A stretch of DNA of 64,000 bases, from the NCBI GenBank assembly GCA_913061475.1, contig CAJXUN010000001.1:62001-126000 (forward strand). Direction: 5' to 3'. Under the pieces are notes generated by a model that had not been told where the DNA came from, made no database searches, and was given only the letters and a program-made list of their open reading frames with translations. The translations under genes were made by a program, and so were the position numbers. Below, in pieces: positions 1 to 8,599 of the stretch. Within the stretch, counting starts at the first letter, position 1; each line of letters opens with the position of its first letter. The DNA is from an uncultured Colwellia sp. (GTDB lineage: Bacteria; Pseudomonadota; Gammaproteobacteria; Enterobacterales; Alteromonadaceae).

Positions 1-489
1 AGCGCAACCAGTGCAGTTGTTGTTATGTTAACAGTACCTTTTGGTATTGCTGCGGCTATATTTGCGGTTTATATCACGGGCACGACGATAAATATTTACT
101 CACAAATTGGCCTGGTGATGTTAATAGGTTTATTAGCGAAAAACTCCATTTTATTGGTTGAATTCGCTGACCAACTTCGCGACCGTGGCGCATCAATTAA
201 AGACGCTATCATTCAAGCAGGTCAAGTTCGACTAAGGCCTATCATGATGACTTTACTGTCCACTATTTTCGGTGGGCTACCGTTGATATTGTCGACTGGA
301 GCAGGTGCAGAAGCGCGCAATGCCATAGGTTGGGTGGTATTTGGTGGACTTGGCATCGCGGTAATTTTTACCTTGTTTTTAACCCCAGTGTTATATTTTT
401 GGTTAGCACGTTTTGCAAAACCAAGAGCCGATCAAGAAAAGCAACTCGTTGGTGAACTACTAGCAGGTGAAAAGTCATCGGCGAAGTGA
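1..489 (+). CDS. RND efflux permease, C-terminal part (truncated by window edge)
   Basis: The reading frame is already open at base 1, so this is the 3' end of a longer gene; about 162 residues are visible. It matches the last quarter of AcrB/MexB-type (HAE1) inner-membrane drug/proton antiporters. The segment GLVMLIGLLAKNSILLVEFA, followed by an RLRPI.MT motif and LSTGAGAEARNAIG, is the conserved block before the last two membrane helices of these pumps. The tail after the final helix is short and charged. The membrane-fusion partner gene would lie upstream, outside the window. The family call is firm; the substrate cannot be judged. Confidence 0.93.
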   Translation, partial: SATSAVVVMLTVPFGIAAAIFAVYITGTTINIYSQIGLVMLIGLLAKNSILLVEFADQLRDRGASIKDAIIQAGQVRLRPIMMTLLSTIFGGLPLILSTGAGAEARNAIGWVVFGGLGIAVIFTLFLTPVLYFWLARFAKPRADQEKQLVGELLAGEKSSAK

Positions 490-699
490 GATGGCTGTGT
501 TTGCTTATAATAAACGTTTCTCGAGTGGTTGATTAATCATGTGATACTAAATTGCAAATCACCAAAAACGATAATAAGTGTGCGGATAAACGTAATGGTA
601 GTGGCTAAGTGAAATCAGTGTCTCGTTTTATTCTCGTAGACTTAATGTTCTCAATACCTAGTGTGTTTTGATTTTTGCTTTGAGATTAAATTTATTAAT

Positions 700-890
700 C
701 TACATTTAAAATAAAATTGCACCGCTAAGCCAGGAGTTCTTCTTTTTACTTCAATTTCTCTTTGTTGTGCTCAGACCAGTTAATTAAATAGGGCTAGCCC
801 AATCCCTGTGCCTTGAGTACTTCGATTTAATTCATTGCCGCCACGATAGAACAGTTTAAAAACCTTACCTTTTTGTACTAGCGTTATGCT
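700..890 (-). pseudogene. Relic of a sensor histidine kinase, C-terminal ATPase part
   Basis: Reading the minus strand from base 863 gives VFKLFYRGGNELNRSTQG, then TGIGLALFN, a TAA stop (780-782), LV, a TGA stop (771-773), and then AQQREIEVKRRTPGLA, all in one frame. This is the F-box/G2-box end of a HATPase_c domain (typically KLFYRGG...TQGTGIGLALVNEL). The two in-frame stops sit where glutamate and another residue are normally found. No upstream kinase portion was recognised, so this is an isolated remnant. Its position behind an RND pump fits a lost two-component regulator of that pump, which is inference. Confidence 0.75.
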
Positions 891-1143
891 TTTCAAAAGT
901 CTCGTTCAAAAGTCTCGTTCAAGAGGGGAGTTAAAGGAGCCATGAGGTACCACCGGTACTATCGGAGACTAAATATCGTGTGTTCATTGGCTTTAAAACT
1001 CTTATCAGCCATTAGCCTTACACCTTAAAATGTTAACATTCGGGCAATAGTGACTTACTTACCAGGATTTTTAACTTAACTTTTTAAGTTTAACATTATG
1101 GTTCAAACTTGAAAATATGTTGTCGAAATTTCTATTTAATAAT

Positions 1144-1178
1144 AAAAAAGCCAATTACATAATGTAATTGGCTTTTTT
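1144..1178 (-). terminator. Rho-independent terminator after rne
   Basis: Near-perfect inverted repeat: AAAAAAGCCAATTACAT (1144-1160) pairs with 1162-1178. On the minus strand the stem is followed by a T-run, 46 bases past the rne stop. A plus-strand T-run is also present, so it can work in both directions. Confidence 0.85.
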
Positions 1179-1223
1179 TGTTTAGTTGCTTCATAGGATT
1201 ACCATGAAGACTAGCGGCACAAA

Positions 1224-4200
1224 CTAATCAAGTGTTGGCTTAGTTGGACCCGCTGAGTGTCGACTCGTAACGTCGCTCATTAAGGCCGTTCTACCAGATT
1301 TAGCATGTGAGGTTCTCTGCTCACTGCTAACAAAATCACGAGGAATAGCGCTATTGTTGACAATGGTTTCTGGCTTAGTCATTGGCGACGATGCTTTACC
1401 TGGTGTTTTACTTGCTGCAGCTTTTACTTTACGTTTAATATTTTTTGCTTTAGCACGTACTTTTTTCGGTTTTTCATCTTCAGCTTCAGGCTTAGTTTCA
1501 ACGGCAATTTCAGCAACATTATCATCCGTTGATGCGACGATTTCAGTTTGCTCGATAACCGCAGGTTCTTCTGCTTTAGCTACTGCGGCAACAGGCGCCT
1601 CTACTGCTGTTTCAGCGTTATCTGCTTGAACAACAACTGCAGATTTAACTTCATCAACCGCTGGTTCATCCTTGGTCGTTTCAGTCACTTGAGTTTCAGT
1701 TTTAGCACTTGCAGTTTCAGGTTCATCAAAAGGTAAGTTTTGTTGAATTTCATTTTCTGTACTGTTAATCACTTCAGTTAAGGCATCTGCTTGCACTTTT
1801 TGAACTTGTTCAACAGTAGGTACAGGTTCTGTGACTTCAGTTGTTGTTACAGCTTGAGTCGAAGTGTCAGTAGCTGATTCAAGACTCTGTTCAGGATAAC
1901 GAGCAGTAACTGGATCTTCAGTAATCTCACTAGTTGTTTCATTTGCATCGGCATTTTGTCTACGACGTTGACCGTGTGCACGCATATGTCGAGGAGAGCG
2001 ACGACTTCTTGGACGTTGTTCGTCTTTTGTTGCGTTAGTCGCTTGTTCAACGGCAGTATTCTCAACATTATTCGTTGTTGCTACTGCCTCAACTACTGGT
2101 AAAGTTTCAACGTTACTTGCGTCAACAGCATTGTTTTCAGTTGCTGGTGCTTTAACTGGATTACTTGCCGTTTTTTTAATTTCAACATTATCGTTAGTGT
2201 TGTTTGTATCGCCAGTATTAACACGTACTTTTTTGCGATTGTTACGACGTTGACGACGTTCAGCTACTTTTTCTTCTTTGGGCTTTTGCACTCTTTCTTT
2301 TTGAGGCTTTGCTGGAGTTGAAGTTTTCGTTGCCGTATTTGATTTAGTGTCAACAGTCTCTTGAGGTTTACGTTTGTCATTGCGATTTTCGTTACGGTTT
2401 GCATTACGGGTGTCATTGCGACCTTCGTTACGCGAATCATTACGGTTATTACGACGTTGACCTTGACGGCCTCTTTGCGGACGACGTTCACTGTTTCTGG
2501 TGTTATTCTCTTGTGGTGTTTTCGGTGCAGGTTTAACTTCTTCCTCTGCAGCAAAAAGAGATTTAACCCAAGAAACAACGCCAGAGATTAAACTTTTTGA
2601 TTCAGTTGCTTTTGGTGCAACTGGCGCAGCTTCTTGCTTTTTCGGCGCTTGCTTAGGTGATGACATACCTTGCAGTATTGGCTCATCACGCTTATTGACT
2701 TCTTTGTCAAACTTAGGCATTACCGCTTCTTCAGGAACAGCTTGCTTAATAGGCATATCGTAGCTGGCTTCTTCGATACCTTCATCTTTTCTGACACGGA
2801 TCACTTCATACTGAGGTGTCACCATGTTTGGATTAGGGATAATAAGGATTTTTACGCCATGATGCTTTTCAACATGAAAAACTGAACGACGCTTTTCATT
2901 TAATAAGTAGGTTGCAACAGGAACAGGCACTTGAGCTTGTACTTGTTGAGTATTATCTTTAATGGCTTCTTCTTCCATTAAACGCAATACTGATAATGCT
3001 AGTGACTCAACACCACGAACATGACCGGTACCACTACAACGAGGGCATACACCTTGGCTAGTTTCACCGATAGAAGGACGTAAACGCTGACGCGACATTT
3101 CAAGTAAACCAAAACGAGAAATACGGCCCAGTTGAATACGTGCTCTGTCTTGTTTTACGGCGTCACGCATTCTATTTTCAACTTCACGTTGATGGCGAAC
3201 AGGGGTCATATCGATGAAGTCGATAACCACTAAACCACCTAAGTCACGCAGGCGTAATTGACGAGCAATTTCTTCTGCGGCTTCTAAGTTGGTATTAAAT
3301 GCAGTTTCTTCAATGTCACTGCCTTTAGTTGCTCGGGCAGAGTTAATATCGATTGACGTTAATGCTTCGGTTGGATCAATAACGATTGAACCACCAGAAG
3401 GTAAACGCACTTCACGTTGAAAGGCAGTTTCAATTTGCGTTTCAATTTGATAATGGGTAAATAAAGGTACGTCATTGGTGTAAAGTTTAACTTTACTTAA
3501 AAAGTCTGGACGAACAATTTCAATGTGTTTTTTAACACTTTCAAAAATTTTCGGGCGATCAATTAAGACCTCACCAATATCACGACGCAAATAGTCGCGA
3601 ATAGCACGTAATATAACATTAGTTTCTTGATGGATTAAGAATGGAGCTGGGCGACTTGCACCCGCTTCGGAAATGGCGTTCCAATGATGTAACAGAACGT
3701 TTAAATCCCACTCAAGCTCTTCATATTCTTTACCAACACCGGCAGTACGAACGATTAAGCCCATGCCTTTAGGTAATGTAAGTTTACTTAATGATGCTTT
3801 TAAATCTGTGCGTTCATCGCCTTCGATACGGCGTGAAATACCACCGGCTCGAGGGTTGTTTGGCATAAGCACTAAATAACTGCCAGCAAGGCTGATAAAA
3901 GTGGTTAACGCTGCACCTTTTTGGCCGCGTTCTTCTTTATCAATTTGCACGATAACTTCTTGGCCTTCGCGCAATACTTCTTTGATGTTAGGGCGACCTT
4001 GGAAGCTATAACCTTTAGGAAAGTATTCGCGGGCGATTTCTTTCATAGGTAAGAAGCCGTGACGATCAGCACCGTAGTCAACGAAAGCCGCTTCTAACGA
4101 CGGTTCAATACGGGTGATTTTGGCTTTGTAGATATTTGATTTTTTTTGTTCGTGACCAGGACTTTCGATATCTAAATCATAAAGTTGTTGACCATCTACA

Positions 4201-4253
4201 AGTGCTACACGCAATTCTTCTGATTGTGTAGCATTAATTAACATACGTTTCAT
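1224..4253 (-). CDS. rne: Ribonuclease E
   Basis: 1009 residues; the endoribonuclease that initiates mRNA decay and processes rRNA and tRNA, and scaffolds the degradosome at the inner membrane. The N-terminal half (about residues 1-520) is strongly conserved: start [21 protein letters not shown], the S1 domain, the DNase I-like catalytic part with the metal-binding aspartates in SIDINSAR and VVIDFIDM, and the zinc-link CPRCSGTGH. The C-terminal half is low-complexity: Pro/Lys/Glu-rich, an Arg/Asn-rich RNA-binding segment (about residues 585-635), then acidic Ala/Val/Glu repeats, ending in [10 protein letters not shown]. Total length is close to the E. coli enzyme. A 5' leader of over 300 bases fits the known rne autoregulation. 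Confidence 0.98.
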   Translation of the reverse strand: MKRMLINATQSEELRVALVDGQQLYDLDIESPGHEQKKSNIYKAKITRIEPSLEAAFVDYGADRHGFLPMKEIAREYFPKGYSFQGRPNIKEVLREGQEVIVQIDKEERGQKGAALTTFISLAGSYLVLMPNNPRAGGISRRIEGDERTDLKASLSKLTLPKGMGLIVRTAGVGKEYEELEWDLNVLLHHWNAISEAGASRPAPFLIHQETNVILRAIRDYLRRDIGEVLIDRPKIFESVKKHIEIVRPDFLSKVKLYTNDVPLFTHYQIETQIETAFQREVRLPSGGSIVIDPTEALTSIDINSARATKGSDIEETAFNTNLEAAEEIARQLRLRDLGGLVVIDFIDMTPVRHQREVENRMRDAVKQDRARIQLGRISRFGLLEMSRQRLRPSIGETSQGVCPRCSGTGHVRGVESLALSVLRLMEEEAIKDNTQQVQAQVPVPVATYLLNEKRRSVFHVEKHHGVKILIIPNPNMVTPQYEVIRVRKDEGIEEASYDMPIKQAVPEEAVMPKFDKEVNKRDEPILQGMSSPKQAPKKQEAAPVAPKATESKSLISGVVSWVKSLFAAEEEVKPAPKTPQENNTRNSERRPQRGRQGQRRNNRNDSRNEGRNDTRNANRNENRNDKRKPQETVDTKSNTATKTSTPAKPQKERVQKPKEEKVAERRQRRNNRKKVRVNTGDTNNTNDNVEIKKTASNPVKAPATENNAVDASNVETLPVVEAVATTNNVENTAVEQATNATKDEQRPRSRRSPRHMRAHGQRRRQNADANETTSEITEDPVTARYPEQSLESATDTSTQAVTTTEVTEPVPTVEQVQKVQADALTEVINSTENEIQQNLPFDEPETASAKTETQVTETTKDEPAVDEVKSAVVVQADNAETAVEAPVAAVAKAEEPAVIEQTEIVASTDDNVAEIAVETKPEAEDEKPKKVRAKAKNIKRKVKAAASKTPGKASSPMTKPETIVNNSAIPRDFVSSEQRTSHAKSGRTALMSDVTSRHSAGPTKPTLD

Positions 4254-4891
4254 AGTTTGTGTGACTCATTTTAGTCACAACACACCATTGCTTAGAACAT
4301 AAAGTCATCTATCGCTATGGTAACAGCAACTTGTCAGCCTCACGGGTGTCAATCTTACTACGCCATATTACGCAGCAAGCTGTTAAAAATTCTGATTGTT
4401 TAATATAACTGTGGTGTTTACACCGCAGTGAAATTGATTCTTTATGTGCTCAGCCTGTGTGCTGTGCGCAACAGAAAATTAAGTGCTTCGTTAATTTTAG
4501 TTCGATATTTTTATCGTGTTTTCTAATAATTTAACGAGTGAAAATGTGACTTTATTTTTTCTGTCTAATTACATAATCGCTTTATTACGCTGGACAATAT
4601 GTTCATGTGTTGTTTTTGACAAGTTACACGCGTCAAATACACAATAGGCCTTACTTTTAATATCTCGACAATAATGTTTGGTAAAATTGTCTAATACTAA
4701 TGTGGCCGCATTTTGCCTCTTACGTCTCGCTTAAAGCATCCTTTTTACTTGTTACGGCTAAAATGTAGCGGTAACCATCCTATTATCACACTTTATTTTC
4801 AGATAAGCCAATTAAATCCACGTTTTAATTGCCTCTAATTTGAAAAAAATATGCTAAACTGCGCGTAATTATGGTCCCTAGTAAAACAGAT
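4254..4891. other. Divergent rne / rluC intergenic region, including the rne leader
   Basis: About 640 bases with no ORF of note. The part next to rne probably is the long 5' untranslated leader used for RNase E feedback control in Enterobacteria (established there, inferred here). The part next to rluC is AT-rich and has a TATGCT -10-like hexamer at 4850-4855 but no convincing -35. Confidence 0.5.
4594..4622 (-). promoter_or_regulatory. Candidate sigma70 promoter for rne
   Basis: On the minus strand, TTGTCA (4617-4622) is followed after 17 bases by TATTGT (4594-4599). Transcription would begin near 4587, giving a leader of about 330 bases, similar to the long rne leader of E. coli. This is motif evidence only. 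Confidence 0.4.
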
Positions 4892-5851
4892 ATGACAGAT
4901 AGCCCAAAACCTCAAGTTAGATTTTTCACAGTAGACAGCGAAGATGCCGGTCAACGTATCGACAACTTTTTAGTTAAAACACTAAAAGGTGTACCTAAAA
5001 GCATGTTGTATCGTTTATTACGTAAAGGCGAAATTCGCGTTAATAAAAAACGTACTAAGCCTGAATATAAGCTAGTTGATGAAGATATTATTCGTGTTGC
5101 ACCTATTCGTGTTTCCGAAAATACCAACACAGTTTCTACGCAATTAAACGTCGTAGCTAATTTAGAGAAACAAATATTATTTGAAGATGAACGCTTAATT
5201 GTTATTAATAAACCTTCAGGTATGGCAGTACATGGTGGTAGTGGTTTAAGCTTTGGGTTGATTGAAGCACTACGAGCTTTACGTCCAGATGCGCGAATGC
5301 TCGAACTTGTGCATCGGCTTGACAGAGATACTTCTGGCTGTTTAGTGGTTGCTAAAAAGCGCTCGGCTTTAAGACATTTGCATGAACAATTGCGTAATAA
5401 GACGGTACAAAAGTTTTATCATGCTTTGGTGAAAGGACGTTGGTCGACAAAATTAACGCGGGTTACTGAAAGCTTAAAGAAAAATGATTTAAAGTCTGGT
5501 GAGCGTGTCGTAGTTGTGGACAACATTAATGGTAAAGAATCTGAAACACGCTTTAAAGTACTTCAGCATTATAAAAATGCCACGCTAGTTAGAGCTTTTC
5601 CGGTGACCGGCCGCACTCACCAAATTCGTGTACATTGCCAGACAAAGGGGCATTCGATTGCCTGTGATGCAAAGTATGGTCATGAAGACTTTGATCTAGA
5701 AATGAAGGCTTTAGGCTTGAAACGTTTGTTTCTGCATGCGGCCAGTATAGAGTTTAGTCATCCACTTAGTAATGAGCGTATTAAAATAGAAGCACCGTTA
5801 GAGCCTTCATTAGAGAAATTATTGACTAAGTTAACTAAAGCTCGCGATTAA
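4892..5851 (+). CDS. rluC: 23S rRNA pseudouridine(955/2504/2580) synthase
   Basis: Isomerises specific uridines of 23S rRNA to pseudouridine. From this ATG the product is 319 residues, with an N-terminal S4 RNA-binding domain (about 20-80: GQRIDNFL, KGVPKSMLYRLLRKG) and the RluA/RsuA catalytic domain. The catalytic aspartate is D144 in HRLDRDTSG, and GRTHQIRVH is the third family motif. An in-frame ATG at 4871 would add seven residues; the downstream ATG reproduces the E. coli N-terminus and length, so it is preferred, though neither has a clear ribosome-binding site. It is transcribed divergently from rne, the same arrangement as in E. coli. Confidence 0.95.
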   Translation: MTDSPKPQVRFFTVDSEDAGQRIDNFLVKTLKGVPKSMLYRLLRKGEIRVNKKRTKPEYKLVDEDIIRVAPIRVSENTNTVSTQLNVVANLEKQILFEDERLIVINKPSGMAVHGGSGLSFGLIEALRALRPDARMLELVHRLDRDTSGCLVVAKKRSALRHLHEQLRNKTVQKFYHALVKGRWSTKLTRVTESLKKNDLKSGERVVVVDNINGKESETRFKVLQHYKNATLVRAFPVTGRTHQIRVHCQTKGHSIACDAKYGHEDFDLEMKALGLKRLFLHAASIEFSHPLSNERIKIEAPLEPSLEKLLTKLTKARD

Positions 5852-5900
5852 TTTTTTTAAACATTTAATACTGACCTTAGCCCTAACCATAGTAAACTTC

Positions 5901-5942
5901 ATATATCAGTACTTATATCTAAAGAAATAAGTACTGATATAT
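5901..5942. repeat. 16-bp perfect inverted repeat between convergent rluC and yceF
   Basis: ATATATCAGTACTTAT (5901-5916) is repeated inverted at 5927-5942 with a 10-base loop. It lies between convergent genes and may terminate both, but there is no adjacent T-run and the stem is AT-rich, so the terminator role is uncertain. Confidence 0.55.
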
Positions 5943-5992
5943 GTATCGTCGTTTTACCGTTGTTTTATAACTATATAAGAAGGTATAAATAC

Positions 5993-6589
5993 TTAAGTAT
6001 TATTTTGTTCAGCAAGGACATCAAGACCATGTTGTTTCAAAAGCCCGACAAGCTTGATCAAAGGTAAGCCGATGAGCGTGTTGGGATCATCACCCTCTAA
6101 TTTTTCAAACAAACAAATACCTAATCCTTCGCTTTTAAAACTTCCTGCGCAGTTATAAGGTTGTTCAGCATGTAAGTAATTCTCTATCTCAGCATATGAA
6201 AGTTCTTTAAAATGTACCAAGAAGGGTTCTATTAAAGCAGTGGTATAATCTAAACCACTATCATAAACACAAAGGCCAGTATAAAAAACCACGGTTTTAT
6301 TGCTAAACTTTTCTAATTGTTTAACGGCATTTTCAAAGTTATGCGGCTTGCCAAGTATTTCTCCATCGCATAAGGCGACCTGATCTGAACCTATGATCAA
6401 CGCGTCAGGATATTCATGGGCAACGGCCTTAGCTTTTTCAATAGCTAAGCGCTCGACTAATTCGACAGGGGATTCATTTTCAAATGCGCTTTCATCAATA
6501 TTCGGTTTAGCGCAGTCAAAAGCAATATTGAGTTTGGTTAAAATTTCTTTACGGAAAGGAGAGGTGGAGCCCAAAACAAGTTTTTTCAT
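5993..6589 (-). CDS. yceF: Maf-family nucleotide pyrophosphatase, 7-methyl-GTP type
   Basis: 198 residues. Maf proteins hydrolyse non-canonical nucleoside triphosphates to monophosphate and pyrophosphate; the YceF subgroup prefers m7GTP. The start KLVLGSTSPFRKEIL, the SDQV signature (IIGSDQVAL), the FYTGL segment, and the CAGSFKSEGLGI and DPNTLIGLPL blocks all match YceF rather than the dTTP-type YhdE. The ATG at 6589 was chosen because it gives the family N-terminus; a GTG nine bases upstream is possible. It is divergent from yceD-rpmF, as in Enterobacteria. Confidence 0.93.
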   Translation of the reverse strand: MKKLVLGSTSPFRKEILTKLNIAFDCAKPNIDESAFENESPVELVERLAIEKAKAVAHEYPDALIIGSDQVALCDGEILGKPHNFENAVKQLEKFSNKTVVFYTGLCVYDSGLDYTTALIEPFLVHFKELSYAEIENYLHAEQPYNCAGSFKSEGLGICLFEKLEGDDPNTLIGLPLIKLVGLLKQHGLDVLAEQNNT

Positions 6590-6670
6590 TAATATCACTC
6601 AAAATATAAACAGATAGCTGTTAATATATGGCCTATCTTGAGTTTTTAAACAAATTTAGCTATTTTTCTT

Positions 6671-6699
6671 TTGACACAGGCCGGTAGGCACTTTATTAT
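6671..6699 (+). promoter_or_regulatory. Near-consensus sigma70 promoter for yceD-rpmF-plsX
   Basis: TTGACA (6671-6676), a 17-base spacer, then TATTAT (6694-6699). The expected start of transcription is about 6705-6707, only two to four bases before the yceD ATG at 6709, so the message may be leaderless. Confidence 0.75.
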
Positions 6700-6708
6700 G
6701 CGCGCCTT

Positions 6709-7221
6709 ATGAAAAATCTTAAACTCCCGATAACGATAGACCCATCTAGAAGCGCACAGCGAAAGCTCGTGTGTGACGGATACTTTGAAGTATCTGGGAT
6801 GAATAGATTGCTTGCTGTGTGTGATGCACAATGTGAGCAAGTCCAAGTCAATGCCAATTTTGGTGTGGATGAACAGGGCTTGGTAGTAATATCAGGCACG
6901 GCATCGGCAACAGTTGCATTAATTTGTCAGCGATGTACTGAAGGGTTCGAATTGGCATTAGAAGTAAGTTTTACTTTTAGTCCAGTGAAAGACGTGGAAG
7001 CTGAAGCTGAGTTGCCGTCATATTATGACGCAATTGAATTAGATGAAAATGGCGAAGTTAACTTGCGAGAGTTAGTGGAAGATGAGTTTTTACTCGCGAT
7101 TCCATTAATTCCAAGGCACTCACTTAAAGACTGTCAGGCTTCACCTGATAGTGTTTGGGGCGAGTTACCGGAAGAGCTAGAAAAACCGAACCCATTTGAT
7201 GTATTGAAAAAACTTAAATAG
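6709..7221 (+). CDS. yceD: YceD family protein (DUF177), 23S rRNA accumulation factor
   Basis: 170 residues, matching E. coli YceD end to end: N-terminus LKLPITIDPSRSAQRKL, a paired-cysteine site with CQRCTEGFE in the middle, an ELDENGEVNLRELVEDE core and the C-terminal GELPEELEKPNPFDVLKKLK. The family is linked to 23S rRNA accumulation or ribosome assembly and is nearly always directly upstream of rpmF, as here (38-base gap). The ATG at 6709 reproduces the family start but has no ribosome-binding site, because the promoter -10 ends only nine bases before it. Confidence 0.93.
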   Translation: MKNLKLPITIDPSRSAQRKLVCDGYFEVSGMNRLLAVCDAQCEQVQVNANFGVDEQGLVVISGTASATVALICQRCTEGFELALEVSFTFSPVKDVEAEAELPSYYDAIELDENGEVNLRELVEDEFLLAIPLIPRHSLKDCQASPDSVWGELPEELEKPNPFDVLKKLK

Positions 7222-7259
7222 TTAATTTTAGCTAATAACCGAATTTTTAGGAGTAGGCA

Positions 7260-7430
7260 ATGGCAGTTCAAAAGAGCAAAAAGTCTCGTTCAAGACGTGG
7301 CATGCGCCGTTCACACGACGCAATAACGGCAACGCATTTATCAACAGATCCAGTATCTGGTGAAACTCATCGTCGTCACCATGTAACAGCTGATGGCTTT
7401 TACAAAGGTGTTAAAGTAATCAATAAGTAA
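7260..7430 (+). CDS. rpmF: 50S ribosomal protein L32
   Basis: 56 residues, start [20 protein letters not shown] and end YKGVKVINK, the standard bacterial L32 of the type without zinc cysteines. A good Shine-Dalgarno sequence (TAGGAG) lies seven bases before the ATG. It sits between yceD and plsX, the conserved order that links ribosome and phospholipid synthesis. Confidence 0.98.
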   Translation: MAVQKSKKSRSRRGMRRSHDAITATHLSTDPVSGETHRRHHVTADGFYKGVKVINK

Positions 7431-7445
7431 TCTGTAACGATTACC

Positions 7446-8471
7446 TTGATTAATCTAACCATAGCGTTAGATGTTATGGGGGGCGATCAAGGCCCCCACG
7501 TAACACTTTCTGCTGCTATGCTTGCAGTAGAAAACCTTCCAAATCTTCACTTACTTCTGTGCGGTGACGAAACTGTCATAGTTGAAACACTTTCAAAAAA
7601 ACAATTTTATCCACATCCAAGAATAACCGTAGTTCCAACAACACAAGTTGTTGAAATGGATGACAAGCCTATTTTTGCCCTGCGTAATAAAAAACAATCT
7701 TCAATGCGTAAAACCTTGGACTTAGTTCATGATGGCCAAGCACAAGCTTGTGTTAGTGCGGGTAATACCGGTGCCCTTTTTTCCATGGCGCATTTTGTTT
7801 TAAAAACCTTGCCAGGTGTTGAACGTCCGGCGTTAATTTCTGCGTTACCGAGCAATACACCAGACCAACATGTTTTTATGTTGGACTTAGGGGCAAATGT
7901 TTTCTGTGATTCAAGCGTTTTGTATCAATTTGCTATTATGGGATCCGTGATGGCAAAAGAGGTCGACGGTATTGAAAACCCGAAAGTTGCACTGCTAAAT
8001 ATGGGGTCAGAAGATAATAAAGGCAGTGATCATATTAAACAGACTGCCAGCTATCTGCAGGCTAATGATGATATTAATTACATTGGTTTTATAGAGGGTA
8101 ATGATATTTTTACTAATAAAGCAGATGTCATCGTTTGTGATGGCTTTGTTGGTAATGTAGCCTTGAAAACATGTGAAGGGGTGGCAAGAATGGTCTACAC
8201 CCAACTACAAGAAATCATCAAAAAACACTTTTTAGCTCAAATTATGGGCAAATTATTGTCTCGTCCGCTAAAAAAACTGTTTAAACCCATGAACCCCGAC
8301 CAGTATAACGGCGCAAGTTTGATAGGATTGCGCGGTATTGTGGTAAAAAGCCATGGTAACGCCAATGTAACGGCTTTTTATACTGCTATTGTTGAGGCCG
8401 TTACTGAGGTAGAACGACAAGTACCAGCAAAGATTAAAGATAAGCTTGAACATAGTTTATGCCATAAATAA
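7446..8471 (+). CDS. plsX: Phosphate acyltransferase PlsX
   Basis: 341 residues. PlsX makes acyl-phosphate from acyl-ACP for the first step of phospholipid synthesis; it is a peripheral inner-membrane enzyme. Family blocks are clear: LALDVMGGD-like start, ACVSAGNTGAL, ERPAL, LDLGANV, DGFVGNVALK and NPDQYNGASLIGLRG. It starts with TTG at 7446, which places the family N-terminus exactly; no ATG is available before MGG. There is no strong ribosome-binding site, and only 15 bases separate it from rpmF, so translation may be coupled. Confidence 0.96.
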   Translation: MINLTIALDVMGGDQGPHVTLSAAMLAVENLPNLHLLLCGDETVIVETLSKKQFYPHPRITVVPTTQVVEMDDKPIFALRNKKQSSMRKTLDLVHDGQAQACVSAGNTGALFSMAHFVLKTLPGVERPALISALPSNTPDQHVFMLDLGANVFCDSSVLYQFAIMGSVMAKEVDGIENPKVALLNMGSEDNKGSDHIKQTASYLQANDDINYIGFIEGNDIFTNKADVIVCDGFVGNVALKTCEGVARMVYTQLQEIIKKHFLAQIMGKLLSRPLKKLFKPMNPDQYNGASLIGLRGIVVKSHGNANVTAFYTAIVEAVTEVERQVPAKIKDKLEHSLCHK

Positions 8472-8599
8472 TCAACTTTTAGTTATGCATTCGTTATAAA
8501 AAGCTTAGTTAATCGCGGAATGAATTATACGGTATCGAATAATTTAATAACGAGATGGTTACCGTTAAAAATTAAAATTAAATATAATTAGGTCTAATA

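Larger units (their letters stand above)
490..1223. other. Intergenic region of 734 bases with a gene relic and a terminator
   Basis: This gap between the efflux permease and rne has no intact ORF. It holds the decayed histidine-kinase end at about 700-890 (minus strand), a 13-bp tandem duplication (AAAAGTCTCGTTC, 895-907 and 908-920), and the rne terminator at 1144-1178. I see nothing else that I can support. Confidence 0.6.

Noticed and set aside
908-924. 17-base identity with the rpmF coding region (7279-7295)
   Set aside because: In 64 kb one match of this length is close to chance expectation and no further similarity extends from it.
1354-1629. 91-codon plus-strand frame opposite the rne tail
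   Set aside because: Hydrophobic Ala/Ser/Thr composition arises from reversing the repetitive Ala/Glu/Val codons of the RNase E tail.
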